Origin: Lanius collurio
Lineage: Eukaryota > Chordata > Aves > Passeriformes > Laniidae
Length of the DNA: 64,000 nucleotides
Direction: 5' to 3'
Assembly: GCA_020086605.1 (NCBI GenBank)
Contig: JACBWW010000002.1
Coordinates: forward strand, 31,345,287-31,409,286
Position numbers and translations under genes: made by a program. How positions within the stretch are numbered: the stretch's first letter is position 1; each line of letters starts with the position of its first letter. Below, one piece after another: positions 24,811 to 37,700 of this stretch. The notes beneath the pieces were generated by a model, which made no database searches, was not told the DNA's origin, and saw only the letters and a program-made list of their open reading frames with translations.

Positions 24811-27747
24811 CCAATTCAAATCTCTTGGGTTCTTTGGATGTAGCGTTCATCTGAGGGAATCAGAGTTCTTGGACAGTGAAAGGAGTTGCCATTCCAAGGG
24901 GCTTTGTGATCTTCAGCTGGATCAGGTAAGAGAAACATCCCTAATTGATGTACTACTGAAGAAGTCCCATGCCTACTACAAAGTGTTTAAATTACAGAAC
25001 TCTTTGGTTAAAATTAGGCTCCTAAACTCACATCCTGGCCATTAGGAATGGATTACTGACTATTACTTTGTGCTCAGGTCTTTCTGTGTCCATTTAGACA
25101 GATGAACATTTCTGTATGTCTCCATATGTATGGAAAAACTGCACTTTGCATAAATCATTAAATATTCACTGAGCCTGAAAGCAACAACACTTAATTCCAC
25201 AGATAGAAATCTGAGTGATTTATGAGAGTACAGATGTTCTGGTCCTGGATCTAGTGATTTTCCTTCTACACTGTACTGGGAAAATAGACTGTATATGGAT
25301 GAGAGTTTTACAAAGAACACAAAACATCCTTTGAGAATGCTTTTCCTTTCTATGTGCCTCTGTTCACTATGTATTGAACTCATTCCTACAAACTCTTTAC
25401 ATCTATTATCTCTAAACAACATATTTTTCTGACTGCCAATTAGTAAATATATATTTACAGCAGTTTGAAAAAAATGTCTCCCATCAGCCTTAATATATTA
25501 ACTCTGATTAAAAAGATTTTACATGCTATGCAGGGAAGAAAGCTATCCCTATATGCATGTACAAACTCACTCCTTTTTGAGTTGCTGGAATTCTGCAGGG
25601 ACTGAGTTTTGAATTTGTGTGGAGGTGTCTGTGACACACCTTCAGCCTACGATGAGCTGAAAGTGAGACCATCTCCTGCCAGAGCCTGGTAAATAGCTGC
25701 AGATGCCTTTACAGCTATGCTGTGTCTCCCCTGCAGATCACACGTAGGAATGAAGCACTCCAGGCATCCTTCACCATCACCTTACAGGTTTCTGGAAATC
25801 CTGTATTGCTTGAAAGATGGCTGATGTGATTCTTACCTGTTTTTTTGGTTTGTTAGTTTTTTTTTATTTTTTTATTTTTACATTGCTTGGAAAATTTACA
25901 CTGCAGAGAGCCCTCAGAGAATTTGGCAGCTATTCAACACAAAGGTTGGGTTACAACCTCTGTCTCGGGAAGTCTTTAAACTGTGGTGCTGGGATGGAAA
26001 GGTGTAACAGGGGAATGTTTACCATAGGCATGCTCTTGAGGGCTTGAGGAACATGTGATAGTCCTTGTATTCTAAAGAGGTTTAAATTGCACTTACACTC
26101 ACTTGAAATCTCCATCAGACATGTGGAGCTGTGAAACAGACAACTCTAAACATGAAATTATTACAGAGTTACTTGCGGCATTGTCTGAGTTTCCAGGAAC
26201 TAACTGATGAAAATGGACAACCAACCTTGTTGTAAACAGTTGCTGTGCTGACTGGCACCACACACCAAGTTGAAATAGTTAGTCTGCAAAAGAAGTTGAG
26301 TAGTTCTGAGTGCTGTACACAGTTCTAACTCTCCCTAGTAATTTATGAGACTACCTTTTCCTCCATGTTAAGTGTGTTTCTCTTTTATCATATTATGAGC
26401 AGCCTGTAAGATGTAATAAAAGTCCAGATGGTGACTTAGATGTCTTGTATGCATGAAGAAACTTCAAAATAATCCTAAACATATACCTGCAGCTTGAAAT
26501 ACCTGAATTCTAATGAACATATGGCCTCAGCACACTAACGTTCGCCAGTTTCCCAGAACAGATATTTTGTTAACATACTACAAAAAGGATGCCTGTCACC
26601 AGAACAGTGTTTTTGTGGTAATAAAAGTAGCAGAGAAAGGATGGGTGCAGTGAGAGGGTGGAAGATGTGACATACACTCGGGCCTGGATGAATGGGGCCA
26701 CAACTCTGGGCTAAACCCAGCATCCACTGGGCAGCAGACACTTCTCTTGTTCTATTCTTGTGCTGTATCTAACACAGGGAATTATGGTTGGTGGCTGAGT
26801 TCTTCCATGAAATGGTAATACACACATTTAAAGGGAAGAGAAACAATAATAACAGAGTCTGTTCTGACCCTTTGAGGCACTTTTTCTTAGACCCTAATTT
26901 TTCTGTCTTAATGCACCTTGCTTTCAACAGGGAAGTTTGAGTAAGTTAGGACTATTTTCTTTACTCAGATTTTGTTCCTTTTTCCTCTAGAAATCTACTC
27001 CTCCTGCAGTCACCTTAGTTTTTTCTTCCTTATTCCCTCCTCCTTCATTCTCTTGTTTGTTGTTGGGGGCAGTTGGTGTGTTTGTTTGTTTGGGTTTTTT
27101 TTTGGTTTTGGGTGGTTTGGTTTATTTTTTTTTTTTTTTGGTCGTGAATGGATTAATTCCAAATTTTTATGTGCAAAGTTCACTGAGTTCCCAGGTCATT
27201 GCACAGGAATATTTCCTGCTCATGCAGTAGTCATTGTATACACAGAGATGCTGGTATCATGGCTGTCTTCCTGGGGATATATTTTCTGTAGAAATACTTG
27301 CTAAATATAAATCTGCTTTTGCTTCACATATTCTATTGCAGTTTTCCCCAACATTTATGATTTTAATCAAGATTTTTAATTTATTAAAAAATAATGATAC
27401 AATGGGAGACTAAGGGTTTGTTTCAGCACATGAACTTCCAAATCTAAGCAGTTTTGCTCTTCTGAGCTTATGATTTGATAATTTCTTAGAAGCATCTCTT
27501 AGATTCATATTGTATTCTTGCAGATCATGTCTCAGCCTTTTAGCTTAAATGTTTTTCTGGTGTATCTGTTTTGCACAAGGACTCTTTATAGCTCTTAAAA
27601 TCTAAGCTATAAAAGGATGTTCTTGAGTAGTTGTGTGGATCAATAAATGGAACATTACACAACACAAAATTTATCCCTGGTATGAAATAAATTTAAATTT
27701 TTCCTCTTTTTGTTATTTAAAATTTTTACAGCAATTATCTTACAGCC
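24811..27747. other. Unique noncoding DNA with a G/T-rich tract
   Basis: No gene recognised. A G/T-rich tract at about 27060-27140 (GTTT repeats, T runs, G runs of 3-5) gives a low-complexity open frame rich in F and G that should be ignored. A 119-codon - strand open frame at 25063-25422 has no recognisable likeness. Confidence 0.55.
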
Positions 27748-27800
27748 CAGAAAAGACCTGGACCTGTTGGAGAGAGTCCAGAGGAGGGCCACAAGAATGC
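27748..27800 (+). mobile_element. CR1 LINE fragment, sense orientation
   Basis: The words GGACCTGTTGGAGAGAGTCC and AGAGGAGGGCCACAAGAATG at 27760-27800 are the sense-strand version of a well-known block in the CR1 3' region. Only about 50 bases are recognisable. The rest of the copy is missing or too decayed to see. Confidence 0.75.
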
Positions 27801-29212
27801 TCTGAGCATTTTCTGAGCAAGCTTCAGTGGAAGACTTCAGCAGGCTGTAATTTAATGAGTCAAATCTATGTTTTACCTTTTTGTAGGATTCATCTTTTCA
27901 CAGCAGTGTGGTCAGAGACAAATTTGTTCCAAAAGCATCAGGGCAAAGATCTGACTCATGCTGTTCATGCAGGTGCATGACAGAGAAGAAACCAGCTCAG
28001 ACATCTGACAGAAAATGCTAGGTGCAGTGGGTTGTGACCATTTCACTTGCACTGCATGCACTGTAGGATCAGTCATGCCATTCACTTCCCACTTCCCATT
28101 TTCCCTGAAACTTTCTCAAGATTCATTCTTTTATATTTAATAATATTCAGTTATTTAATATTCAGATATTTAATAATTATTCAGTTCTCTTCTAAGAGTT
28201 TATTTCTAGCTTTTTATTAGGAAAAGTATTAGTCTCCAGGATCACTGTCCAGTATTCTAGGCAAATTTTCCCTCAGCTGAGAAAAAACTTGTGAGGTCAA
28301 TTCACTCAAGAGCAATAACATGACAATTTGAATCCTTCTTCAAGCCACAATCAAAACTAATGTAAGAATTTTTTGTGTTGTTAAATGGGGACAAATAGAG
28401 CTTCCCTGTTGACATTAATTTGTGAAATGTTTTGTAATAAGTGTGTGAGTTTGGATTATGTGTCCAGCCCTGTTTTAATAGGAAGTTGTAGAAACCATAT
28501 TTCGAGCTGTGTAAAGAACTCCTGTAAGGTCACATCAAACTTACTCAAACCAACAAGGATAAGGACAGGTATTTGGAGATGAAGTGACCCTAAACAAATG
28601 TGTCTGTGGGTATTTTTTATTGCAGGTGGTGCAGTCCGTCAACTGTAAAATAGGAAAAATGGACTCAAACCAAGATTAAAATAATATTGCCTGTGTTCAA
28701 AACATTAGGGTTTTACAGAGAACCACATGATAATATTATACTGCCCTCAGGTCACATTCTGAGGAGAAGGGAATATGTAAAAACTAAACACAGACTAGAT
28801 AGCTGTTGTTAGTCATGAGATTCATCTAATTTAATTTAAATCTCCTAAAAGTTCTGTGTCTAGGCTAGTCATCCAAGGCAGGACTCAACTAACCAGCTGT
28901 TAACTCCTACACTCAGCTATAAAGGGAACATGGGCTGACTAGCTCAGAAATGAACACCTACACTGTAGACTTCCAAAGGTAGGCAAGGTAAATCTCAATG
29001 CTAGTCTTTTTATTAAATCAGTGGAAAGAGAGAAGGACATTTTCATGTAGCTTTCTTGGTAACTTCTGACTTTTTCCCATCACTTCACTTTGAGAAGAGG
29101 TTTACAAAGTTTTCTGTCTTGAATGTGTTTCAATGGAACAGCAAAAGGAACATCCCCAACACAGAGTTTTCTTGGGTATGAATGAAGTCTCCCGACTGAA
29201 ACTTTAAAAAAT
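27801..29212. other. Unique noncoding DNA with an AT-rich local repeat
   Basis: At 28130-28190 the words TTTAATA and ATTCAG recur several times at irregular spacing, giving a small AT-rich tandem-like cluster. No gene or transposon seen. Confidence 0.6.
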
Positions 29213-29460
29213 GAGTTTATCATGGAATTCAGGTTAGAAGGAACTTTAGGAGATCTTTGGTCTAACCTCCTGCTCCTAGGAAAGTCAGCCATTAGATCAG
29301 GCTGGTTTCTCAGGGCTTTTTTTCAGCATGAGATTGCATAACCTCTTCTCTGGTTGGCTGTCCTCATTGTGGAAAAGCATTTTCTTACATCCAATTTGGA
29401 TTTCCCTTGTTTAAATTTTTACCTCTTGTCTGTCATCCTCTCAGCATCTACCACTGGCAA

Positions 29461-29515
<55 letters not shown>

Positions 29516-30145
29516 TCTCCTTCTCATAGGTAATAGGAGGCTGCTGCCACCTGCCCACAAAATCTTCTCTTCTGCACACCGAACAAGCCCCCCCACTTCA
29601 GTGTCTCCTAACAGGATGACCACTCCCGCTCCTGAACTTCTTGGTGGCCCCAGTGAACTTCAGTTTCTTGGTATCAGTCCTTTATTATGGCCCCAAAGTT
29701 TGATACAGTAGCAGCCTAGGTACAATATTTTGACAAGTAATGAAAAAAAATTGCATCCTCAACCTCCTGGCTGTGCTGTTAATACAGCCCAGGGTCCCAT
29801 CTGCCTTCTTTGCTGCCAAGGCACACTGCAGGCTCATACCTGCTCATACCAGCCTCATACCTCATACCTGTCCTCTGCCTGAATACCCTGATCTGCAGAG
29901 CTGATCCCCAACCCATCAGTCCCCAGTCTGTACCACTACAGGTTCCTTCCCTGTTGCAAGACTTTGCATTTGTCCTATTTGAATTTCCTGTGTGGCCATT
30001 CCTCCAGACTCTAAGTCCCTCTGAATGGAGGTCCTGCCCTCATTCATTTAAACTGTTCCCACCAACCTCATGTCACTTAAAAACCTCATGACTGTTATCC
30101 CCCTCACTTCCTTCAACACACTGATAAAGATTAGGGCAAATGTTC
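29213..30145 (-). mobile_element. Long CR1 LINE 3' fragment, antisense
   Basis: The + strand starts ATCATGGAATTCAGGTTAGA (CR1 3' end reversed). It continues through the conserved blocks CATCCAATTTGGATTTCC, CAGCCCAGGGTCCCATCTGC, TTCTTTGCTGCCAAGGCACA, GATCTGCAGAGCTGATCCCC and AAGACTTTGCATTTGTCC to AACACACTGATAAAGATTAG. In sense orientation the right-hand part covers the C-terminal end of the CR1 ORF2 (reverse transcriptase) protein, now full of stops and small gaps. A tetranucleotide array interrupts it at 29464-29515. The CTCATACC word is locally multiplied at 29836-29870, which looks like replication slippage. It is a dead, 5'-truncated copy. Confidence 0.9.
29464..29515. repeat. (GATA)13 microsatellite inside the CR1
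   Basis: Thirteen uninterrupted GATA units. On the - strand it reads as a YLSI repeat inside a 60-codon open frame, which is an artefact. The length and purity suggest it is polymorphic between individuals. Confidence 0.97.
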
Positions 30146-33100
30146 AGGATAACAAATTTCAGCCTTGACTGTCAAAGTTCACAAAAATTGTAAGAAACTG
30201 AGAACTGAGTCTCAGCATCAAGCAAATCTAATTTTGCAAGATATGTCCAGACACGCTTATTTTTGCTTAATGCCTATTTTTACTTCATGCCTTCACCCAG
30301 GATTTTCATTGCAGGCACAAGAAAACATAGCATCTTTCAAAACAATAGAACTTCCCAAAGAAGAAAGTGGATTTTTTCCATGGAAGACAAAAATCTGATA
30401 TGAATTATGGCAGTTAATAACATAGAATGGTATAGGAGATTAAAAGGGTACACAAATACATAGAAAAAATGGATTACTACCACACCTAATAGAAAATAAA
30501 AGAATAATATTATATATAGAAGAATTTTCCTTCTTCTTCTACAACATTATTTTTCCTGTTGAGGAAATATGTTTGCTTTGGTCAACACTTTGGTGTTTTA
30601 ATGACAAATAATCAGTCACAGTCTTCCCCTTGCTGGCTTAGAGCCCTGGTGCATTAGGCAGTGTTCCACTGCTTTGTGTGTGTTGGACACTTCTACCTGC
30701 AAGTGTTAGTACTACTTCCTTCCCTAGGCTGTCTTCAGGGATTTGTCAGCCAAACTGTGAACAAGCTTGACACCATTTATTTGGTAAGTTATTGTATGGA
30801 ATCACAGTGCTGTGAACAGATACATCACTAACAAACCTTTTAAAGTTACCCACGGGATTTCTCCAGGCATATGTTTTTGGAAGGAAACATTGCTAAGGGG
30901 CTGAAAAGGTACCAGACTATAGATCTGTCCACTGAAGAGATGAAAATCCTGTCAGAGTTTGACAGTAACACCAAGGAGTTACCAAGAAGCCAAATTTGGT
31001 GCAATAAATAGATACTGGAAAGATAAGAGGTATAATGCATATATAGTCCTAGACAAAATCTATTAAGATTTCTCCTTCTATTCTTGTTTTCTCCTAGTAC
31101 TCAGGCTGTCACTACCAGCTAAAGACTCTTCTCCATCTATCCTTCTCTGTCTCTAGTCAGAGAGGTAAGGCATCTGTGACCTAATTTACTTTCTCAGAGC
31201 AAAAGATTTGCACCACTATCCTTGTTCTGAAATCGAGTCCTTGAGTATATCATGTCACTTTCTTGATATTTCTCAGCTGAGTACTGGCTTACTGGGAATC
31301 AAATCATCTCCCTTCTCATTAAAATTAATGCTCCATGAATTAATTTTACTCTCTCCCTCTGAAAAAAATATCAGAGCAGAGCAGGTGATTTTATCATACA
31401 CAAGTTGCTTGTTTCCTAGGAGACCCTCAGTCTAAAGCACAGAAAAGAAGATCATGGCTGCCAGGACCAGGTGGCTCTTGGCTTTTGTGCTATCAGAGAC
31501 TGTAAATCCAGCAGGATTGACCAGAGGTTTGTTATGGCTGGTCTGCTGCAGAACTTACCCTCTATCTTGAAGACTTGAAGCTGAGAAGCTAAACAAGCCA
31601 TATCAGTATTGTGGCTGGGACCACTGAGTGCTGAGGACCCCTTTCTCCTGAAATGAGACCCTTTGCTGGAAAATGGCAAAGCTCTGAGCATGGAGTAGCA
31701 CACAACTGCTTTCCTTAGTTCTTTGGTATGTCTTGGGCAGACAAGATGATCTGGGTCAGGCCTTGGATGTTAGAGAGCGTGCCAGGTTGAATTTAACCAC
31801 GTGAAGAGTCAGGCTTGGGAAGTTTCATATTTTAGACTGACCCTTGGTACACCGGTAGCTATGGTTATTATCAGAAAAATATTTAAATGATTGAAAAGTA
31901 CTTGGATTTCTTGTCTTCTATGCTTTATTATTATGAAGCAGACCAAAGGAGAGAAAGTAGCAGGAAGGTAAGGCTTGCAAATACTTGGATATTATACCCT
32001 GCAAGTTAGCTTAAATTGGCAATTTACCAATGTGAATACCCCCAAGTGGGCCTTAATGCTGGAGTGGGTGGTTTAATTAGCACTATGCTCCCATTTATAA
32101 TTAGATTTCTGTTAGTTCAGTTTGAAGCACGATTTCATAATACAAAATTATTTTTAAAAATCCTGTGGGGATATTCCTGGTAAATTAATACTGTGGACTT
32201 TGATGAACTGATGCTTTTAATAGACTGTGGTATTTGCAAAGAATCTAAATCAAAGCAATAATACTACCATCCTGTAAAAGTCACTGCCACAGGATAATAA
32301 ATCTACATGCAAGAGGGAAGAAAAGTCATAGGATTATCCAAGGAGAATCTGGATTGTGTGCTTCTCTATTCCAATTTGGAAAACTTGAAAAATTTAAATC
32401 TGGTCAGGAATTTTTTTTTTTTACTAGAGTAATGCTAACTTCAAAACAAAATTTTGTGCTCACATTCTCCAAATAAATTTTTAATACCAAATTAAGACAT
32501 GTCTGTGAATTTAAAACATAGAAACTAGGACTAAAAATGGGAAGTGGGCTAAATTCTACACATTTTAGCATACTGTTTATCTTCAACAAACTGGTTAAAT
32601 CCTTCTTGTTCTGTTCTACATGATTGGAATATTTTCCTTTTTATTTTCATCTCATATTATCACAGTTGCAGGACAAGGGTTGACTATAGAATGATAAATC
32701 TTTGCAGAGGGACCACGGAAAAACTAACCATGATTTTACTGGAATGCAAGGACAAATTCATCCTTGTGCAAGAGGCAGTGGTGGAGTGAACCCCTCTCAG
32801 ATTAAATGAGCTGAAGAAGTAATAGCTGCAGTATGCACCAGTGAATGTTTGATGGGAGGTCTGTGCTCAGTCTGAGGTGCTGCATCTGGAGGAGACGCTG
32901 CCTTACTTTACTTGTAAACACATGGTTCTGAGCCAGGAATGATACAGCCAGTTGCTTTGCTTCAAGAGGAAAAGGAAGTGGCTTGCAGCTTTCCTCTGCA
33001 CCCTAAGGACAAACTGGTGTCAGGAATCTCATGAAGAGAAGTTGGGGCTTAACCTTTTCTTCCAGAAAGAACCCAGGTCAGAGGTGAGGTCTAATGGGAA

Positions 33101-34535
33101 AAGCTCGAACACAGACAACTCTTGAGTCTACTTTACTCCACCTTTCCCAGAAAAAAGGACTATTGAAAGCCACCTTCTTTGTAGATTGAATGCCTTCTCC
33201 AAAGCAAGAAAACTTAAAAGCACAGCCAGGTTCCTGCCATCCAGGCACTCTCCACCTGATCAGCCCTGCTAACACCACCACCATGGACAAGCAAGCATTA
33301 CCTGGAGCTCTGTGTCAATCTGAAAGCAAGACAAACATGATTTTGGTGGAAAAGCTGTCATTAGGATTTTATTTTTGGTTGCTTTCAGCCTTGAGTAGAT
33401 TTAGCAGTGTGAATGGTCATAGGGCATTTCATCAGGTAAATTAGTCTGTATTTCATTTTTTGGAGAGAGAAAAAAAAGGAAATGTCGAGGAGAAGAGAAA
33501 GTATAGAAGAGCAAGATCTTTTGTGTATTTTTATTAACTATTAACTGTTTATTTGGCATTTTTTAAAAGCATTTGTAGAGACTTGATGAAAAAAACAGAT
33601 ATGGCCTAGACAGTCTGGAGATGGAATATTTTCTATCACTTGTTTTTTTTACTAAAATAATCTTAGTTTAAAGAAACAGTGGGAACCATTTCTTAAAGTG
33701 GCATGAAAATAAAACAGGATTGAGTAGCCCTTGCAGATTAGATGGTCACAAATAGTAGTATAAATGCTAGCTAGTTATTTAAGAAATAGTAAAACAAATG
33801 TTAAATTGTTCTCTGTGTTCTTTATCCTCCAGAAGAAAAAACTTTACCCCTTGTTTCTTTCCTTCTTACTGAATGATTAGATTAAATATGTATTCCCAGT
33901 GCCATCATACATATTTGAACCATTGCTGCTAAACTGATGATGTTTTAATGAACATAACCATTTCAAAGACCATCACTACTTTCTGCTGCCAAACTGGGGC
34001 TACAATGTGGTCCAAAAGACTTAGACAAACATTAGAGAGCACTTCAGACTTGCAGAAGCCATTCTTAATGATGTTAAAATCTCTGTCATATTTATGACAA
34101 CAGAAGGTATTGGTCAATATAGGCTTGAACTGAGTGGCAGATGCTCAAATGGCATAAATTCAGACTCATACCTGCAAAAGTGTCTGTGTCACAGCTATTT
34201 TATTACTTCAGCCTTTTGCTGACCTGACTGCTGGGTCACTAACATATATTTAAAACTCAAAGTGCAATTTCATGTACAGCTGGTACATTAAGTCCATGCA
34301 GACCAGGTAAATTAAGCTTTCAGCTCAGTGCCTTGGAGCAATCAAATCCCCACTTACGTAGGCCTAATTAATAGATAAATAAATTACAAGACCTGAAAGG
34401 ATATTATGATTATTTTACCTCATCTTCTTCCCGTAAGAGGCCTTGTGGATTTCTAGAGTTAATTGTTTATTTCCCAGATGTTTTGAAAGTTTAATTCCCT
34501 GTTTGATCATCTGTTTTCATGCAAAATCCTATGGT
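30146..34535. other. Unique noncoding DNA with a candidate regulatory stretch
   Basis: No gene or transposon recognised. The part 32000-32220 carries TTTAATTAGCAC, TATAATTAGATTTC and AAATTAATAC words typical of homeodomain binding and reads like a conserved noncoding element. The part 34260-34390 includes CCTAATTAATAGATAAATAA. Both are suggestions from word content only. Confidence 0.5.
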
Positions 34536-34566
34536 AATTTCTTAACCTTAGAATTTCTTAACCTTA
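34536..34566. repeat. 15-bp tandem duplication
   Basis: AATTTCTTAACCTTA occurs at 34536-34550 and again at 34552-34566 with one G between. It may be a replication slip. Confidence 0.95.
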
Positions 34567-34679
34567 AATATTTCATAAGATTTTTCCACCATTTATTTCT
34601 TAAATGTCTCAGTTTTTTACAAGAAAGTTAGTCAATTCTTAACTACCATAATGGATGCCTCCTTGATTTTTATAGCAGT

Positions 34680-34729
34680 AATTTGATTTCAAAAGGTTCA
34701 TGTCCTACCATACCTTTTGAAATCAAATT
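34680..34729. repeat. Perfect inverted repeat, 18-bp arms, 14-base loop
   Basis: AATTTGATTTCAAAAGGT at 34680-34697 is exactly complementary to ACCTTTTGAAATCAAATT at 34712-34729 around the spacer 34698-34711. No pairing extends beyond the arms except one wobble pair. The stem is shorter than a usual microRNA precursor. A small palindromic transposon footprint, a cruciform-forming site or a template-switch mutation are possible explanations. Confidence 0.95.
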
Positions 34730-37700
34730 GAAATACATCTTATGTACTGTGCTTATGAGCTTTTAATTTTTTGTAGGTTTTGATGAACAAAATGTGTCAT
34801 TTTGTTTAAGTATCTTCTCTAAATCTGCCAGTTTCCCAGGATTCATTAAAAATCAACAGAGAGAATGTCAGTTTTCAAATCCTGTGCATAACAACTATAC
34901 AGTTGTGCTGATTAAAATATATTTAGTAGTAGTAGCTCTCTATATCCTCTTGCATTGCTGGCAGAAAGGAAGACACTGAAAGACCACCAGGTGCTGAGAA
35001 CAGAATGCATTACCTATTTTTTCCAAGCAGAGGACAGAAATATCTATTGAATGTATATGCCCCTTTCATCTTTTTATCAGTGGTGCTACTTTTATTGGGT
35101 AGGAATGAGCCAGGGCTACATTCATGTTCTTTCTGTTGTTAAAAGCTCTTTCTGATCTGCTGAATTTCTCCATCTAGAAATTATTCCCTTGATATCCTTT
35201 TCCTCCCCCTATCATTTTTCTGTAATTGCTAGTATCTGAGTTACATTCATTGCTATCAGCTTTTTTTCTTTCTGTATTAATTTCATCTTTTTGGACCCTT
35301 TCTCTAAGTCAGATTGGTGTTAATTTCTTTTAAGATATGGTCAATAGAAACACCACTATGAGAGAGACTAATAGCTCAGGAAAACTGCTGGATTAGATTT
35401 TGGTTAAAATTAGCTGTACAGATGTGGATTCTGCTCAAATAGCAACAAAACAGTAACATTTCATTCTTTTCTCTCTGTGATTTGTTCTTATGTTTCAAGC
35501 TTTTAACTACCAGGGCACACATGGAACAGTGCACTCAGGAAATCATTATTTTGTGGTGTTTTCTAAAGACACGGCTTGCTAATTTAAAGCATATCACTGT
35601 GAGCTTTTTCAGCTCCTGCAATAAATTCATTCACTTAGAATTCAATGGATTCATCTTTTCTGAAAACTAATTAACATTTGGCCACCTGACCAAACGGGTC
35701 AATTCCACTTGGACGCCTTCACTTCTAGCGACAAGGTAGAAGGAGAGATTAAATGGTATTATACTCTGTGACCATATGAGAAATTAATAAATATTAAAAC
35801 TGCTGGCATTAAGACCATACATTTAATATGTATCTCACCATCATGTTTACTGCTTTGTGGCAATGTAAACTTTATTTAAATATCCCTCTGAATTGCTGGT
35901 AAAATATTTACATTCTGTTTGTGGGAAGGAGCTGCTTGCTGTATTTCACAGATGTTTTCATGTATGGAATTCACAACTGAAGTTTCTGATTCAATTTGCC
36001 ACTCTCATTCAGACTACTCATAGGCACTCATAGTCAGAGGCTGTGTTTCCTGCACATTGCCATAATGGGCTTTGTTTCTGTTGAACATTTGAATGGTAGT
36101 TATCAATGAATAACTGTTGCAATATCCTTTGACATGTCTCTCAAGTGACAAAATTGAGAAGGTTCCAAGTTTCTAGTAATAGTAATAACAATGTGCCTAG
36201 AAATGAAACAGAGATGTAGTCTATCGGTTTTAAAATGGTGAATAATGATGGTGAGAATTTTCAGGTGAGTGGAAGTCCGAGCTGTGGAGTTCAGAACCAC
36301 AATCTAGGTCTGAAGAGGTTCCAGGGACAGAAAGAACCTCTCTACAAATACTGTGAGGATGGTGTACTTAAATTTAGCTACTTCAAATGTCAGATGTTTA
36401 TCTGGTAAAAAATAATCATATCTTCTGGAAAGATGTAATCCTTTCTGGAGACAGCAATTCAAAATGTTGACAAAAATGTCAGTGATGTTTTAAGCATTTT
36501 TTGACAGATTATTTTCATCTGGGATTTTTATGCATCTTTAGCCTAATATTGTTCTTCCCAGCAGAATTTCTCTTTGTATATTTGGAAATTAAACCTGAAA
36601 ATATTGAGTCTGTGCTAAAGTTGAGTGCAATGAAAGACTGTGGGGGAAACAGCTAATGCAAAGCAACTAAGTGCAAAGCAATTTGGGGAGCAAAGCTTTA
36701 CTGGCTAAGATAAGAGGAAAAAGCAAGGAATCTTATTTCAGCCAAGCTCATTTCCCTGTCCATAATTTAAATCCAGCATAATATTAGAGAATCATAATAG
36801 GTAATCAATACCTGCACTGCACTCCCTCAGTACTTGTTAATAGCTCACACGTTATTCCGTGTCCTGAAACCTAAATCTGAAATTCACACACAATAAATGA
36901 CTCAGGCTTTAGGGATTGACTATTGGTGGGGGAAGAAAGGAGATTCAGTGGGGATATAAGTGCATTGTTGGAGAATCAGTATGCCTTTTCCTCAAGGATC
37001 AATACTTACAGAAGTAAAGTAGCCAGAAATGGAACCAGAACCTCTCCAGGTGCTTGGTCTAGTTCTGACACTTTCTAAATAATTCTAAAAGACTTCCTGT
37101 GAGCACTGGACTGCTCTTTGTCTTGCCATCCCATTGGAAAGATATATGATACAGAGGCTACTATGAAGCATGCAGTTTTAAGGAGGGTAAGTGATCTGTG
37201 TCAGGGTGGAAGATCATGTTTTCTGTCCATTTTCAACATTTACTGCGTGAGGTTTTTTCAAGCAGATAATAGATTTTATGAGTAAAAGCTACCACTTTTT
37301 CTTTCTTGAAATTCCTGTTATCACTACTGTATTTCTCTGGGTGTGGATGCAAGTCACGTTTTAATCTTAGGTAGTCAATGGCTGAGGACAGTCTCACTGA
37401 TGTAATGGGAAAAGAACAAGGTCCTCTGTTTGTAGAAAAAGTATTTATTTGCCTTCATTCCGTCCCTTTAAGGATGATAGGAGTCTTTGTTCTTTTAGCA
37501 ACTGGCACTGGGCTGGAACATAACAATAGGGCAGTAAACTAACTCATTATTTCAACAACCTATGGAGCTGTCCCTTTAGAAAAAGTTACAGTAGGTCAGA
37601 AAATTACCTTCCCATTCTTCACAAATTTTGCATTATCTGAAACATTTTCATCCTCAGAAAGAGAGACCAACGTTTAAAGGTGTATGTTGAAATGAAATTC

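Noticed and set aside
26972..27304. Hydrophobic F/G-rich 110-codon frame that might be read as a membrane protein
   Set aside because: The hydrophobicity comes from a T- and G-rich low-complexity tract, with no start or splice context.
27748..27800. Part of the 115-codon frame at 27633-27980 as an exon
   Set aside because: The central part is a CR1 block in sense orientation and the rest has no likeness to a protein.
29441..29623. YLSI repeat protein on the - strand
   Set aside because: It is a translation of the GATA array inside a dead CR1.
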